From contig JBMNFB010000001.1 in the NCBI GenBank assembly GCA_050949085.1, positions 62,001 to 126,000 of the forward strand: DNA of 64,000 nucleotides. Reading direction: 5' to 3'. Below the pieces are notes generated by a model that had not been told where the DNA came from, did not search any database, and worked only from the letters and a program-made list of their open reading frames with translations. Shown piece after piece: positions 37,956-47,082 of this stretch. The DNA is from JBMNFB01 sp050949085. GTDB lineage: Bacteria; Bacillota; UBA994; UBA5500. The first letter of the stretch is position 1. Each line of letters opens with the position of its first letter. The position numbers and the translations under genes are program-made.

Positions 37956-39914
37956 ATGGTGATCAACAGAGACAAGCTAGAGGCTGTGTTGGTCGAGTAT
38001 AAGAAGGATTTCCTAACCTGGTGGCCAGGGGAGAAGTACAAGTGGGAGGCGGTTAAGCGCTTTCAGGATAACTGGGATTTAGACGCACCTGATTTTGCCG
38101 AGATGTTTGAGCGCGCCACAGGCAAGACTCTAAACTTGCTTGCTTCCTCATACTTCTATCCAAAGCATACGATTCTCAAGTTGGCTGAGAAAGAGCCAGA
38201 AACGGTCAGGTCGATGTTCCGGGACCTGTACGATGAAACCCCGCGCCTTACAGGAGCGCGTCCGGATGTTTGTGGCCCTGGCGGATGCTCTGCACGAGAA
38301 GTATGCCGAGGCCGGGGAAAAGCAGCACTTTCAGAGTGTGAATGCTATCAGCACTTACCTGTGGCTGCGATACCCGGACAAATATTACATCTACAAGTAC
38401 TCGGGAATGCCGCATTGTTGCGCAGGAGCTGGAAAGCGATTTCAAGCCGAACTTGAGGAAGGGTATTCCTAGTTTCCTGGGCGGCTTTGAGCTGTATAAC
38501 GAGATCTGTGCCCAGCTCCAGGCAGATGTGGAACTGGTGGAGATGCTTCGGGCAGCGCTCACGCCGGACTGCTACCCTGATCCAGAACTGAAGACGTTGA
38601 CCATCGACGTGAGCTACTATAACTGCCAGGGTTTACTCCGAACGATCGGCGGAATGGTTCCCTGCTCACTATAGTCCGGGGATCAGCACTGAAAAATGGC
38701 TTAAGTTGCTGGCGGATGAGACGGTGTTCACACTGGACAGCCTGAAGGTAATGAAGCGGATGAAAGACCATGGCGGAATGGCCACATGCAAGCAACTGTC
38801 CAACAAGTATGGAGCATCGTACCCCTTTTATATCGCTCATTCGGTTAGCCTCGCCAAGCGAGTCGCCAAGGCGACAGGCTGTCCCCTCCTGACCAGAGAC
38901 ACAGAAAACTCCAGGTGGTGGCCGATCCTTTATGTGGGGCAAGTATGCCGAGGATGCTACGGAAGGGGTTTATACCTGGAAGTTACGTGACGAACTGAGC
39001 GCTGCGCTGGATCGTTTTGACCTTTCTCACGTTCCTCTTTTTGAAGACCAACCGACGAATGCCTATACCTAGGGACGAGTTTTTGGCGGAAGTCTATCTG
39101 AGCGCTGCTGATCTTGATACCGTACTGTCGCTGCTGGCGAACAAGAAGAACCTGATCCTGCAGGGCCCGCCCGGTGTGGGGAAGACCTTTGCGGCCCGGC
39201 GCCTGGCCTATGCCTATATGGGCGAGAAGGATGATGGCCGCATCGAGTTCATCCAGTTCCACCAGAGCTATTCATATGAGGATTTTGTGCTCGGCTACCG
39301 GCCAAAGGGAGACGGCTTCGAACTGCAGGAGGGGGTTTTCTACCGTTTCTGTCAAAAGGCAGCCGCTGATCCTGACCAGCCCTATTTCTTCATCATCGAT
39401 GAGATCAACCGGGGGAACATCAGCAAGATCTTTGGGCGAGCTGCTGATGCTCGTTGAAAAGGACTATCGCGATATGGAGGTCACCCTGGCCTACACGGGG
39501 AAGCCGTTTTCTGTGCCGGGGAATCTGTATATCATCGGCATTATGAATACGGCGGACCGGAGCCTGGCCATGATCGATTATGCTCTGCGACGGCGGTTCA
39601 GTTTCTTCGAGCTGGGGCCGGCATTTGATGCGGATGGTTTCCGGGTCTACCAGGGCCGCCTCGATAACGGGATGTTCGATGCACTCATCGAGGAAATCAA
39701 GCAACTGAATCGGAAGATCAGCCGAGATAGCTCACTGGGCAGGGGCTTCTGCATCGGCCACAGCTACTTCTGCGGCCAGGCCACCTGCAGCGAGGACCGG
39801 CTGCGGCAGATCGTCGAATACGATATCATCCCGCTGCTCAGCGAATACTGGTTCGACGATCCGGCCCGGTTGGAGCACTGGAAAGACAGGCTGCGTGGGG
39901 TCCTCAATGAGTAG
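37956..39914 (+). CDS. mcrB: McrB-like AAA+ GTPase, several frameshifts
   Basis: ATG 37956 after AAGAGGAGGGG. The N-terminal domain (EYKKDFLTWWPGEKYKWEAV, LLASSYFYPKHTILKLAEKE) would read target DNA. The C-terminal AAA+ core has GPPGVGKT, FHQSYSYEDFVLGYRP, IIDEINRGNISKIF and NTADRSLAMIDYALRRRF, all typical of McrB. The frame shifts near 38240 (CCCC), 38404 (GGG), 38620, 38937 (GGGG), 39066 and 39433 (GGG). Alternatively the AAA+ part is a separate gene from ATG 39059. The motor drives cleavage of modified DNA with McrC. Confidence 0.85.
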
Positions 39915-40972
39915 CGACCAAAAGGTGCTCATCAAGAATATCTATTATATGCTGTCTTACGCCTTTCGGGTGCTTAGGCAATCCGCCTACGACCACGTGT
40001 CCGTGGAGGAGTTTGAGCACGTGCACGACCTCTTGGCAGCGATCCTCTCCATCGGCATGAGCCAGCAGGTGAAGCAGGGACTCTACCGCGAATATGTGGT
40101 GGAAAGCGATAGCCTTCCGCTGCTCCGGGGCCGGCTGGATATGCGGGGAACCATGCGCAATCGTCTGCAGCTGAGGCAGCAGCTGGCCTGCGAATATGAC
40201 GAGCTCTCCGTAAACAACATCTTCAACCAGATCCTGAAAACCACTGCTTTCATCCTGCTCGGCCAGCCGACGGTGAAGCCGGAGAGAAAGGCAGCCCTGA
40301 AGCGGGTGCTGCTGTTCTTTGACGGGGTGGATCTGATCGAGCCAGCGCAGATTCGCTGGAGCACCCTGCGTTATACTCGGCTTAACCAAAGTTACGAGAT
40401 GCTGCTTAATGTCTGCCATCTGGTTCTGGAAGGCCTCCTGCTATCCACACAGAAGGGGCAGTATAAGCTAGCCGATTTCTTGCGCGACCTGAATCTGGCC
40501 CGCCTGTATGAGAAGTTCGTGTTGGAGTATTACAGGTATCACTATCCGGAGTTGCGGCCGGCAGCCTCGCAGATCGCCTGGAATCTGGATGATGGCGTGA
40601 GTGATTTCCTGCCCATCATGCAGACCGATGTCACACTGCGCGATGGGCGCAAGACGCTGATCATCGACGCCAAGTTTTACTCCAGCATCATGCAGATCCA
40701 CCCCCAGTATGATAGCCGCAGCCTGCACATCCAGCCATCTCTATCAGATCTTTGCCTATGTGAAGAACCTGGATGTGAGTCGGAGCGGGGGATGTGGCGG
40801 GCCTCCTGCTTTATGCTTATCCAAGACGGATGAGCCGCTCACCCCGGACTGCGAATACCTGATGAGCGGCAATAGGATCAGCGTGCGGACCCTGGACTTG
40901 AACCTTCCCTTCCATTGCATTTCCACCCAGTTAAACCGGATTGTGGAGTCACATTTCGGCGAGGGTACTTAG
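39907..40972 (+). CDS. mcrC: McrC-type nuclease subunit, three indels
   Basis: The start overlaps the McrB stop by eight bases. About 350 residues when corrected. The N-terminal region contacts McrB. The C-terminal PD-(D/E)xK nuclease has DFLPIMQTDVTL and TLIIDAKFY (D...DxK). The frame shifts near 40727, 40788 (GGGGG) and 40820 (CC for CCC). After the corrections the tail reads HLYQIFAYVKNLDVSRSG and then KTDEPLTPDCEYLMSGN. Cleaves DNA together with McrB. Confidence 0.85.
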
Positions 40973-41017
40973 AGGAACCCGGTGCAAGAGAGCGCGGTTT
41001 TGCGCAGAGAATACGCC

Positions 41018-41050
41018 AACCTCCTGAGCGAGGCTCGGGAGGTTTTTTCT
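41018..41050 (+). terminator. Terminator after mcrC
   Basis: AACCTCCTGAGC pairs with GCTCGGGAGGTT (one G-T pair), loop GAG, followed by TTTTTCT. This is a classical rho-independent terminator. Confidence 0.88.
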
Positions 41051-41077
41051 ATCACTTATCCCAAACTCGAGATCTGA

Positions 41078-41231
41078 GCCAGCCCCTACCGTTCAACCCT
41101 ATCCCCATCTGGCCTGCCTTCCCGTGCCCTAACCGCCCCTCCAACTTGTCCACTTTCCCCAAAGTCAGCATTCGCCCTTCCCCGCACCCCCGCCCTATGA
41201 TTGGGTTGACCTGCGGGGGAACGAGCCCCTG
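41078..41231 (+). other. C-rich strand-biased leader with small hairpin
   Basis: Between the mcrC terminator and the DUF1659 gene the plus strand is strikingly rich in C and poor in G until about 41199. It is then followed by a small G/C hairpin (41212-41231). No ORF uses it convincingly. It may be an mRNA leader. Confidence 0.4.
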
Positions 41232-41264
41232 CCGGTCCATCTCACAGCAAGGGAGGTGACATGG

Positions 41265-41492
41265 ATGGCAGTGGAGAGAAACGCAACTGCGAGCCGCCTC
41301 GTGCTGGTGGTCGTGACCGGTCAGGATGAGCTGGGTCAGCCGATTAAGCGCTCCCGATCCTATCCTCGGGTGAGCGTGCTGGCCGAAGACCAGGACGTCT
41401 ATGACGTCGGCGAGGCCCTGGCTGCTCTGCAGAAGCACTCGCTGAGCATGATCCAGCGGGTGGACGAGGTCGACCTGGTCGACATGCCGTAG
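41265..41492 (+). CDS. DUF1659 family small protein
   Basis: A 75-residue protein from ATG 41265, eight bases after GGGAGG. Features KRSRSYPRVSVLAEDQDVYD and VGEALAALQKHSLSMIQRVD match the DUF1659 pattern found widely in Bacillota directly before DUF2922. Function unknown. First of five closely spaced genes. Confidence 0.8.
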   Translation: MAVERNATASRLVLVVVTGQDELGQPIKRSRSYPRVSVLAEDQDVYDVGEALAALQKHSLSMIQRVDEVDLVDMP

Positions 41493-41536
41493 TCAACCTG
41501 AGCGAATTCAGGGGAGGAAGGAGGTGAGCAGGAGTG

Positions 41537-41749
41537 ATGACTGAGGTTTTGCAGATGACTTTCACCAACGAGGACGGGAAGACGGTGATGATCAGCGTGG
41601 CCGATCCCAAGGAGGGGCTGACCACTGAAGAGGTGCGCGACACCATGCAGCTGATCATCGATCGCGGTATCTTTGTCTCCAGCGGTGGTGCCCTGGTTGC
41701 GATTAAGGGAGCGCGTCTCGTGGCCCGCGACGTGACCGAGCTGATCTAG
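41537..41749 (+). CDS. DUF2922 family small protein
   Basis: A 70-residue protein (ATG 41537 after AGGAGG...GCAGGA). LQMTFTNEDGKTVMISVADP, LTTEEVRDTMQLIIDRGIF and the final GARLVARDVTELI are diagnostic of DUF2922, which regularly follows DUF1659. Function unknown. Confidence 0.85.
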   Translation: MTEVLQMTFTNEDGKTVMISVADPKEGLTTEEVRDTMQLIIDRGIFVSSGGALVAIKGARLVARDVTELI

Positions 41750-41756
41750 CTGATAC

Positions 41757-41779
41757 CGGGTGGCCCACGTGGCCACCCT
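41757..41779 (+). terminator. Hairpin within the DUF1659-YvrJ group
   Basis: GGGTGGCC / GGCCACCC with a short loop, then TTATCT. Weak T-run: probably partial termination or mRNA stabilisation between the second and third genes. Confidence 0.5.
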
Positions 41780-41805
41780 TATCTCTAAACAAAGGAGGGA
41801 GTGGA

Positions 41806-42021
41806 GTGGTAAAGGTCAATTTGCTGGCGTTTCGCGATGGAAAGAAGCAGCGCTGTTCGCTCTGTAACCGACTGATCCCCATCGCTAACCTCGCTCTGTT
41901 TCACGAGGATGGAGTGATCCTCGGTGACCTGCACCTGTGTGCGGAGTGTTCTGAGGCGCTGGATGACGCCTTGCTCAACGGCTCAACCGTCAGAGAATTT
42001 CAGATGGATGACGGGAGGTGA
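41806..42021 (+). CDS. Small zinc-binding-type protein with two CxxC motifs
   Basis: A 71-residue protein from GTG 41806, seven bases after AAAGGAGG. It has CSLCNRLIPIANLALF and then HLCAECSEALDDALL, so two CxxC pairs about 33 residues apart could hold one zinc ion. Family not recognised. It is inserted between DUF2922 and YvrJ and may be translated with them. Confidence 0.65.
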   Translation: MVKVNLLAFRDGKKQRCSLCNRLIPIANLALFHEDGVILGDLHLCAECSEALDDALLNGSTVREFQMDDGR

Positions 42022-42026
42022 GCCTG

Positions 42027-42170
42027 ATGGAAGAATTGCTGCCGCAGATCGCCAATTTCGGCTTTCCGATAGTGCTCTCGATGTACCTCCTCATTCGCAT
42101 CGAGGGCAAGCTGGAAACCCTGACCGCCGCGATCCACGAGCTGAGCAAGGCCATCAGCGGAGAAAGGTAA
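42027..42170 (+). CDS. yvrJ: YvrJ family small membrane protein
   Basis: A 47-residue protein starting at ATG 42027 behind GGGAGGTGA. A single membrane helix (FGFPIVLSMYLLIRIEG) is followed by an amphipathic helix KLETLTAAIHELSKAI, exactly the YvrJ layout. YvrJ commonly accompanies DUF1659 and DUF2922. The role of the trio is not known to me. Confidence 0.85.
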   Translation: MEELLPQIANFGFPIVLSMYLLIRIEGKLETLTAAIHELSKAISGER

Positions 42171-42262
42171 GCTGCCTCTCCCAGGATGACCGTGCTCCAG
42201 TAACGGTAGTTAGAGGCGAACGAGTTGATCTTCGAGACGCCGAGAACCTGGAGGTGACAGAG

Positions 42263-43557
42263 ATGGCAGAGCCGTGTGTCCTGCGCCGCGCAGTACTAAA
42301 GGAAGAGCTGGTCGCCCTGACAGGCGACCCCCTTTCTGCATTGATTCTGAACCAGTTCCTGTATTGGAGCCGCGTTGCCCGTGAGTATGACAAGATGCTG
42401 CAGGAGGATGCCGACCTGGACCGCCTGCCTGGGGAGGAGGAAATCCCTTTTCGGCATGGCTGGATCTACAAGACGGCGGCACAACTTAACGAAGAGATCA
42501 TGATGGGGAAGTCACCCACCACGATTCGGCGGGCGCTGGCTCCGCTGGTGGAGCGCGGCTGGGTCAGTGAACGCAGCAACCCTTATCAGCCCTGGGATAA
42601 GACAAAGCAATATCGCGTCAACCTTACGCGGCTGCAGCGCGATCTGGCTGCCCTCGGCTATACGCTGGAGGGCTTTGCTCTGCCTGTTTCTGCTGGGCCA
42701 GACCTGGGGTCAGGCCGGGGGCAGCTGGAGAGGAGGGAAGAGTGCTCCACGGAGCAGGGGGCGGAGCCGCCAGCAGGTTATCCACAGGGTGTTGTGGATA
42801 ACACCGACGCGGCTGCCATTTCCAGAGTAAGGAGTGACGCCTCCAGTGCTCAAAATGAAGCTTCCAGTGGCCGGGGTGGGGCTTCGAGGCCCACTTCTGG
42901 GACTTCCATGGGTGACTCTGCAGTTTCGACGGTGCAGGATGAAGCTGCAATACCAGAGAGTACTTCAAAGAACACCCCAGAGAATAGCAACAAAGAACAC
43001 ACTCAGAAAAGGGAGAGTGCCGCGGCGTCTGGGTGTGCTAGTGACGCTGGCTTTCCCCTGGCTGTTTGAGCGGTTCTGGAAAGCCTATCCCAGACCCACT
43101 GGCAAGTGGAAGGCGTTCCAGGCCTGGCAGGCTCTCCTGAATCGCCAACTGCCTCAACCGGTTTCTCCCGGCGAGCTGATTCAGGCTGCCCGGAACTACG
43201 CCCTCGTCTGCAGCGGTGTCGAGGAGAGGTATATCATGTACCCGACCACTTTTCTCGGCGAGGAGTGTCGCTTCTTCGACTTCTCTGCCCGGCAACTTCC
43301 GCCACAGCTACCCGGACTATGCCCCGGAAAACCCTTTCCGCCATCTCAGTGACGACAATATAGGCAGCACACTGCTCTTTATGCACCCTCGGGAGATCAC
43401 GGCCTGCCTCAACGAGCTGACCCCAGCTGAGCTGGGGCCAGATTCGCCTGCGGTCGCCCTGGCCGAAGAGGAGCTCCGCGCCTGCGGCTTCGCTCTGGTC
43501 TACACCCACGGTGAGTATGTGGCAGTGGAAGTGGGGGAGGAGGAAAGGGATGGGTGA
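42263..43557 (+). CDS. Replisome-organiser-like HTH protein, two frameshifts
   Basis: ATG 42263, seven bases after GGAGG. The N-terminal ~150 residues form a winged-helix region (LILNQFLYWS, TAAQLNEEIMMGKSPTTIRR, LVERGWVSE) like phage and plasmid replication organisers. A low-complexity linker follows, then FERFWKAYPRPTGKWKAFQAW with NYALVCSGVEERYIMYPTTF, the typical C-terminal fWkaYPr domain of such proteins. The frame shifts in CCCC near 43056 and near 43288. The region after the second shift (NFRHSYPDYAPENPF to 43557) may be its tail or a separate small gene from ATG 43381. The linker DNA contains two DnaA boxes. Confidence 0.65.
42777..42802. promoter_or_regulatory. Palindrome of two perfect DnaA boxes
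   Basis: TTATCCACA at 42778-42786 and its exact inverse TGTGGATAA at 42793-42801, six bases apart, extended by G/C on each side. TTATCCACA is the strict DnaA-box consensus. The site is inside the linker-coding part of a replication-organiser-like gene, the position where lambda-type and some plasmid initiators carry their own origins. Confidence 0.55.
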
Positions 43558-44220
43558 GAGGCGAGCTCTTTACTGCTGTAGTCTGGGCCCTCCTCGAATC
43601 TATCCCTGGCTAACCAGAGTGGCGCGCCCCCTCTAGGCAGGCGAAACCTGGGCTCATGTGGAACATGCTGCAGTAGATCGGAATCTATTGCAAGGAGTCG
43701 AAGGCATGGATGCGCGACTGATACGCCCATTAACTGAGGCAAGCTATTTGACTGCAGGGAATGCGGGCAGACTGCGCGTCGCGGAGCTGGGGGTTGGGGC
43801 GGCTGCCATAGAAGAGGCTCTGTGCTTAACGTGCCGGTGCGCGAGCTGGCCAAGCTACGCCATGTCTTCCCGGCTGATGGGAGAGAGGAAAGCTTGTTGC
43901 CACGCTTGTTGGAGGACGTTAGTGCCAAAAGCTCTGACGGAGTTCATTAGGAGCGCAGCCGGGAGAACGATAACTTCTTCTTGCCTAGCGTAGAAGTGTA
44001 TCGACCGGTTGAGGGTAGTCCAGCTTCACTGGAAGTCCGCAGTACACACTGCCTCCCTGGCCGGGAGGCTATTTTCATGCCCGAGAAAGCGTCAGCCCAC
44101 TAATTTCCGCCAGAGGTTTTCAGACTAGGAGGAAATGTGTGGATTGGTGTCGAAAGGAAGCACCGTCACATGCTTACACATATCACCAAATGAAGCTTGT
44201 ATATGTGGAGGGAGCTAGTG
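43558..44220 (+). other. Stretch without a confident gene
   Basis: About 660 bases. A frame from ATG 43706 (start MDARLIRPLTEASYLTAGN) continues after a frame change near 43826 as LNVPVRELAKLRHVF to a stop near 43950. A second open piece (ENDNFFLPSVEVYRPVEGSP) follows it. These may be remnants of one decayed gene. A terminator is at 44051-44075, and the last bases hold the GGAGGG site of the next gene. Confidence 0.4.
44051..44075 (+). terminator. Terminator upstream of the helicase pair
   Basis: GCCTCCC / GGGAGGC stem with loop TGGCC, then TATTTT. Confidence 0.8.
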
Positions 44221-47052
44221 ATGGCCAGAACCGCCTTAACCCCGTACGGCAGGCTGAAGCGTAAGATCACGCGGCAGTTACCACGGAAGAAGCTGATCGG
44301 AGATATCATCATCTCGGATACAGAGTATGCCGTTCTGATGGAGCATCTGCAGAATGTATACCGGCGCATTAGGCGGGGAGAAAGCATTAAGGAGGACCCT
44401 ATGCTGGCGGTAGCCCTAGTGCAGATCGGCATTCGCCGCTATGAAGGGGGGGGATACTGGAATCTGGTGGCAGACGAGCTAGGGGTATCACGTCTGTCTG
44501 CACATGAGCAGGCCGCGCTGGGGAGTTCCTTTTACCTGACCTTGCTGCGATACAACATGCCTAATGCGGGTGACGGCAGATGGGTGAAAAACATCCTGAT
44601 GCATGGCCTTGTCTCGGATTATTACGCCCCACGTCTGTTCGATTTCCTGTTTGCCTTCTATCGGCTAGACCTTATGCGTGACTACTCCCGGCTGGATCGG
44701 GAGATGATGAACGGTCTCATCGAAGTCATGACGCGCAACGACAATACGGGACGCACTTACTGGCTGGTGCAGCAGACGGCAGATGCGCTGCGGCTCAATC
44801 CGCGCGGGGCAAGGCCCCGGGTTAGAAGGCTGATCCGGATGATGGATCGGGCGTTCTGGGATCAGATCCTACCAGTGAAAACCACCAATCGTCTCTCGCG
44901 ACGTTTCCTGAAATGGCAGCAGGAATCGCCGGAGTATAGCAGTGAATACCAGGCTTATCATGAAGGGGGCAGGGCCCGTGGCCTCAGGCAGTTCTCCTCT
45001 CCCTACCTAGAATGTGACTTGGCCACAACTGAGTTCTCTCTGGTTCTGCCCAGCCAACTGGTGAGGGCCGATGACCCGGGAGTCGCGAGCTGGAGGATCA
45101 CCTCGACTCTCGGCATACGGGACGTGCCTGTGGACATCAGCGAGAGTGTCGTTGGGTTCAGAACGGAAGAGGGCAGGTTGGAGATCCCGGCCAGTTGGCT
45201 CTTTGGCTGGTTTGAACTGGAGCTCCTCTACGCTGGTGTGCGCATGCGGCGGTTCACCATCGAGGCTGACTGCATCCGCTTTTTTGACTCTGGAGGTAAC
45301 TTCATTCGACCCGATGCCTTGCCGTCGGGCACAGTGTATGGCGTTACCCGGTGCGATGAGCCGCCGGTTTCCGCTGCCTGCGTTGTCACTGAACGCAGGG
45401 GAGAACTGGCGCTGACTTATCTGGATCTGGAGGAGGGCGACGTGGTTCGGCTACCAGATGGGAAGCCGGTCTCCGTAGGCAAGCAGCTGGAGGAGGGGCT
45501 GCTCCTCAGGGGGCGGGTGGCTGGTGCACATGCGCCAGACGCAGAGCAGGGGGCAAAGCTCATATACCGCCTACCGCCCAGTGTCTTCCTGAAGATGCAA
45601 CCCTCGCAAGTGGCTGGAACGCTGGTGGTGGTCAACGGCACGCGCTACCGGTTATCTGACGGAGATTTCGTGGAAGTGCTGGTGCATGATAGGAGTGGAG
45701 CCAGTGGCTATATCATCAACCTGGCCGAATACGGCTGTGTCGCCGACGGGTTCTATCAGGTATGGGTGGACGTGCCTGGTGACCGGGCCCAGCGCTACTT
45801 CAAGTTTGCTCTCCTGCGTGAGTTTTCCTTCCTTTTTGAGGACGCGCCGTATGTGTTCGCTCCTCGCGGCACCGTGCGTTTCCCGGAAGGCCTGTCGATC
45901 GTTGCCGGTCAGGGGTTGAGCAAGCTGCCCGAGGAGAACGCCTTCAACTTCGAAATCCAGCCAGAGGAAGATTACCTGGAATTCCACCTGCGGACCGCAT
46001 CTGACGATATTCCGTTGCTGTTATCCGTACCGGCCTTCAAGTGGAAGTTGGAGCAGGGCGATTGGCAGATTGAGCAGCCAGACGAGGTTTGGCACACCGA
46101 TTTTCCCCACACTATTGTTCTCAAGCATCCTTCAGATTCGCTCACCCTCAGCATGGATGTTGACCAGACGGTGACCTATTATAAGCAGCATGATTGCGGC
46201 CTGTTCGTCTGTGATCTGACCCGCTTCTACTCCTGGATTGATCGCTCCGAGCCCAGGCGCACTGTTTACCTCGAGTTCGCTGGAGAGAAGGGGCGCCGCG
46301 AGTTCTGCGATGTGATCACCCGCAGTCAGGCCCGTTCCTGTCTTATTCAGGGCGACTACCTGGCTGGCCGTCTCACCTGTGAAGTCGACATCGTAGGCCG
46401 GGCGGCCTACTACGCCGATACCTGGTATGGCGACGAGCTTTTGGCTGAAAAGGTACCCATCGATGGCGCCGGCCGATTTGAGCTACATACCAGGTTGCGT
46501 AGCGGGGTTTATAGAGTTGATCTGTTCGAAGTCGATGAAGACGACACCGGCTTCGGTAGCCAGGTCTACTTGCCCCTGAAGAGTTTTTCCCAGGAGCTGG
46601 TCAATCCGGCTGACCTGCGCGGTCAACCAATCAGGATTGAATCCATCAGACAATCCGGTCGCGTTCAGCGGCTTCCGTGGCACGTCAGTTGCGAGGTTCG
46701 CCACTTGCAGCCCCTAGGTGCAGAACTGCATACCTACATCGGTGAGATGACAGCACTCGACCGGCGGGAACGAACTCTGGTCAGGTTCAACGTCAAGGTG
46801 CACATCCCCAACCTGCAGCGTGTGAATCAGATGATCATTACCGTGCAGGATGAGGATGATTTCGTGGAACTGCTCTACGACGACAAGCGCAAGATCATCG
46901 TGAAGGATGAAGACAGAAACTTGCCACGAGCTGAGAGATATCGCCGTTATACTCCGCTTTACCCTGATGAATATAGTTTTGGAGTTACATTCATCCCTAC
47001 GGTCGCGCAGCCAGCAACCTTGGCTCGGAACGTGGGCTCCAGTGATGCGTAG
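44221..47052 (+). CDS. Large unknown protein paired with a DUF1998 helicase
   Basis: A 943-residue protein starting at ATG 44221, eight bases after GGAGGG. I recognise no domain. The first ~230 residues are helical and basic (YGRLKRKITRQLPRKKLIGD, WLVQQTADALRLNPRG). The rest is beta-rich with strand-turn patterns like Ig or carboxypeptidase-regulatory folds, for example RAAYYADTWYGDELLAEKVP and GVYRVDLFEVDEDDTGFGS. There are no signal peptide and no membrane segments. It ends 30 bases before the helicase, so the two form one operon. The two-gene layout recalls Druantia type III (DruH-DruE) but homology to DruH is not established. Confidence 0.75.
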   Translation: MARTALTPYGRLKRKITRQLPRKKLIGDIIISDTEYAVLMEHLQNVYRRIRRGESIKEDPMLAVALVQIGIRRYEGGGYWNLVADELGVSRLSAHEQAALGSSFYLTLLRYNMPNAGDGRWVKNILMHGLVSDYYAPRLFDFLFAFYRLDLMRDYSRLDREMMNGLIEVMTRNDNTGRTYWLVQQTADALRLNPRGARPRVRRLIRMMDRAFWDQILPVKTTNRLSRRFLKWQQESPEYSSEYQAYHEGGRARGLRQFSSPYLECDLATTEFSLVLPSQLVRADDPGVASWRITSTLGIRDVPVDISESVVGFRTEEGRLEIPASWLFGWFELELLYAGVRMRRFTIEADCIRFFDSGGNFIRPDALPSGTVYGVTRCDEPPVSAACVVTERRGELALTYLDLEEGDVVRLPDGKPVSVGKQLEEGLLLRGRVAGAHAPDAEQGAKLIYRLPPSVFLKMQPSQVAGTLVVVNGTRYRLSDGDFVEVLVHDRSGASGYIINLAEYGCVADGFYQVWVDVPGDRAQRYFKFALLREFSFLFEDAPYVFAPRGTVRFPEGLSIVAGQGLSKLPEENAFNFEIQPEEDYLEFHLRTASDDIPLLLSVPAFKWKLEQGDWQIEQPDEVWHTDFPHTIVLKHPSDSLTLSMDVDQTVTYYKQHDCGLFVCDLTRFYSWIDRSEPRRTVYLEFAGEKGRREFCDVITRSQARSCLIQGDYLAGRLTCEVDIVGRAAYYADTWYGDELLAEKVPIDGAGRFELHTRLRSGVYRVDLFEVDEDDTGFGSQVYLPLKSFSQELVNPADLRGQPIRIESIRQSGRVQRLPWHVSCEVRHLQPLGAELHTYIGEMTALDRRERTLVRFNVKVHIPNLQRVNQMIITVQDEDDFVELLYDDKRKIIVKDEDRNLPRAERYRRYTPLYPDEYSFGVTFIPTVAQPATLARNVGSSDA

Positions 47053-47082
47053 TAGAAAAATGACTCGAGGGAGGGGAGTCAG

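Noticed and set aside
43706..43950. Remnant of a DUF2397-type (Wadjet-associated) protein suggested by the words TEASYLTAGN
   Set aside because: The similarity is a few residues only, the frame is broken, and no other Wadjet gene is nearby.
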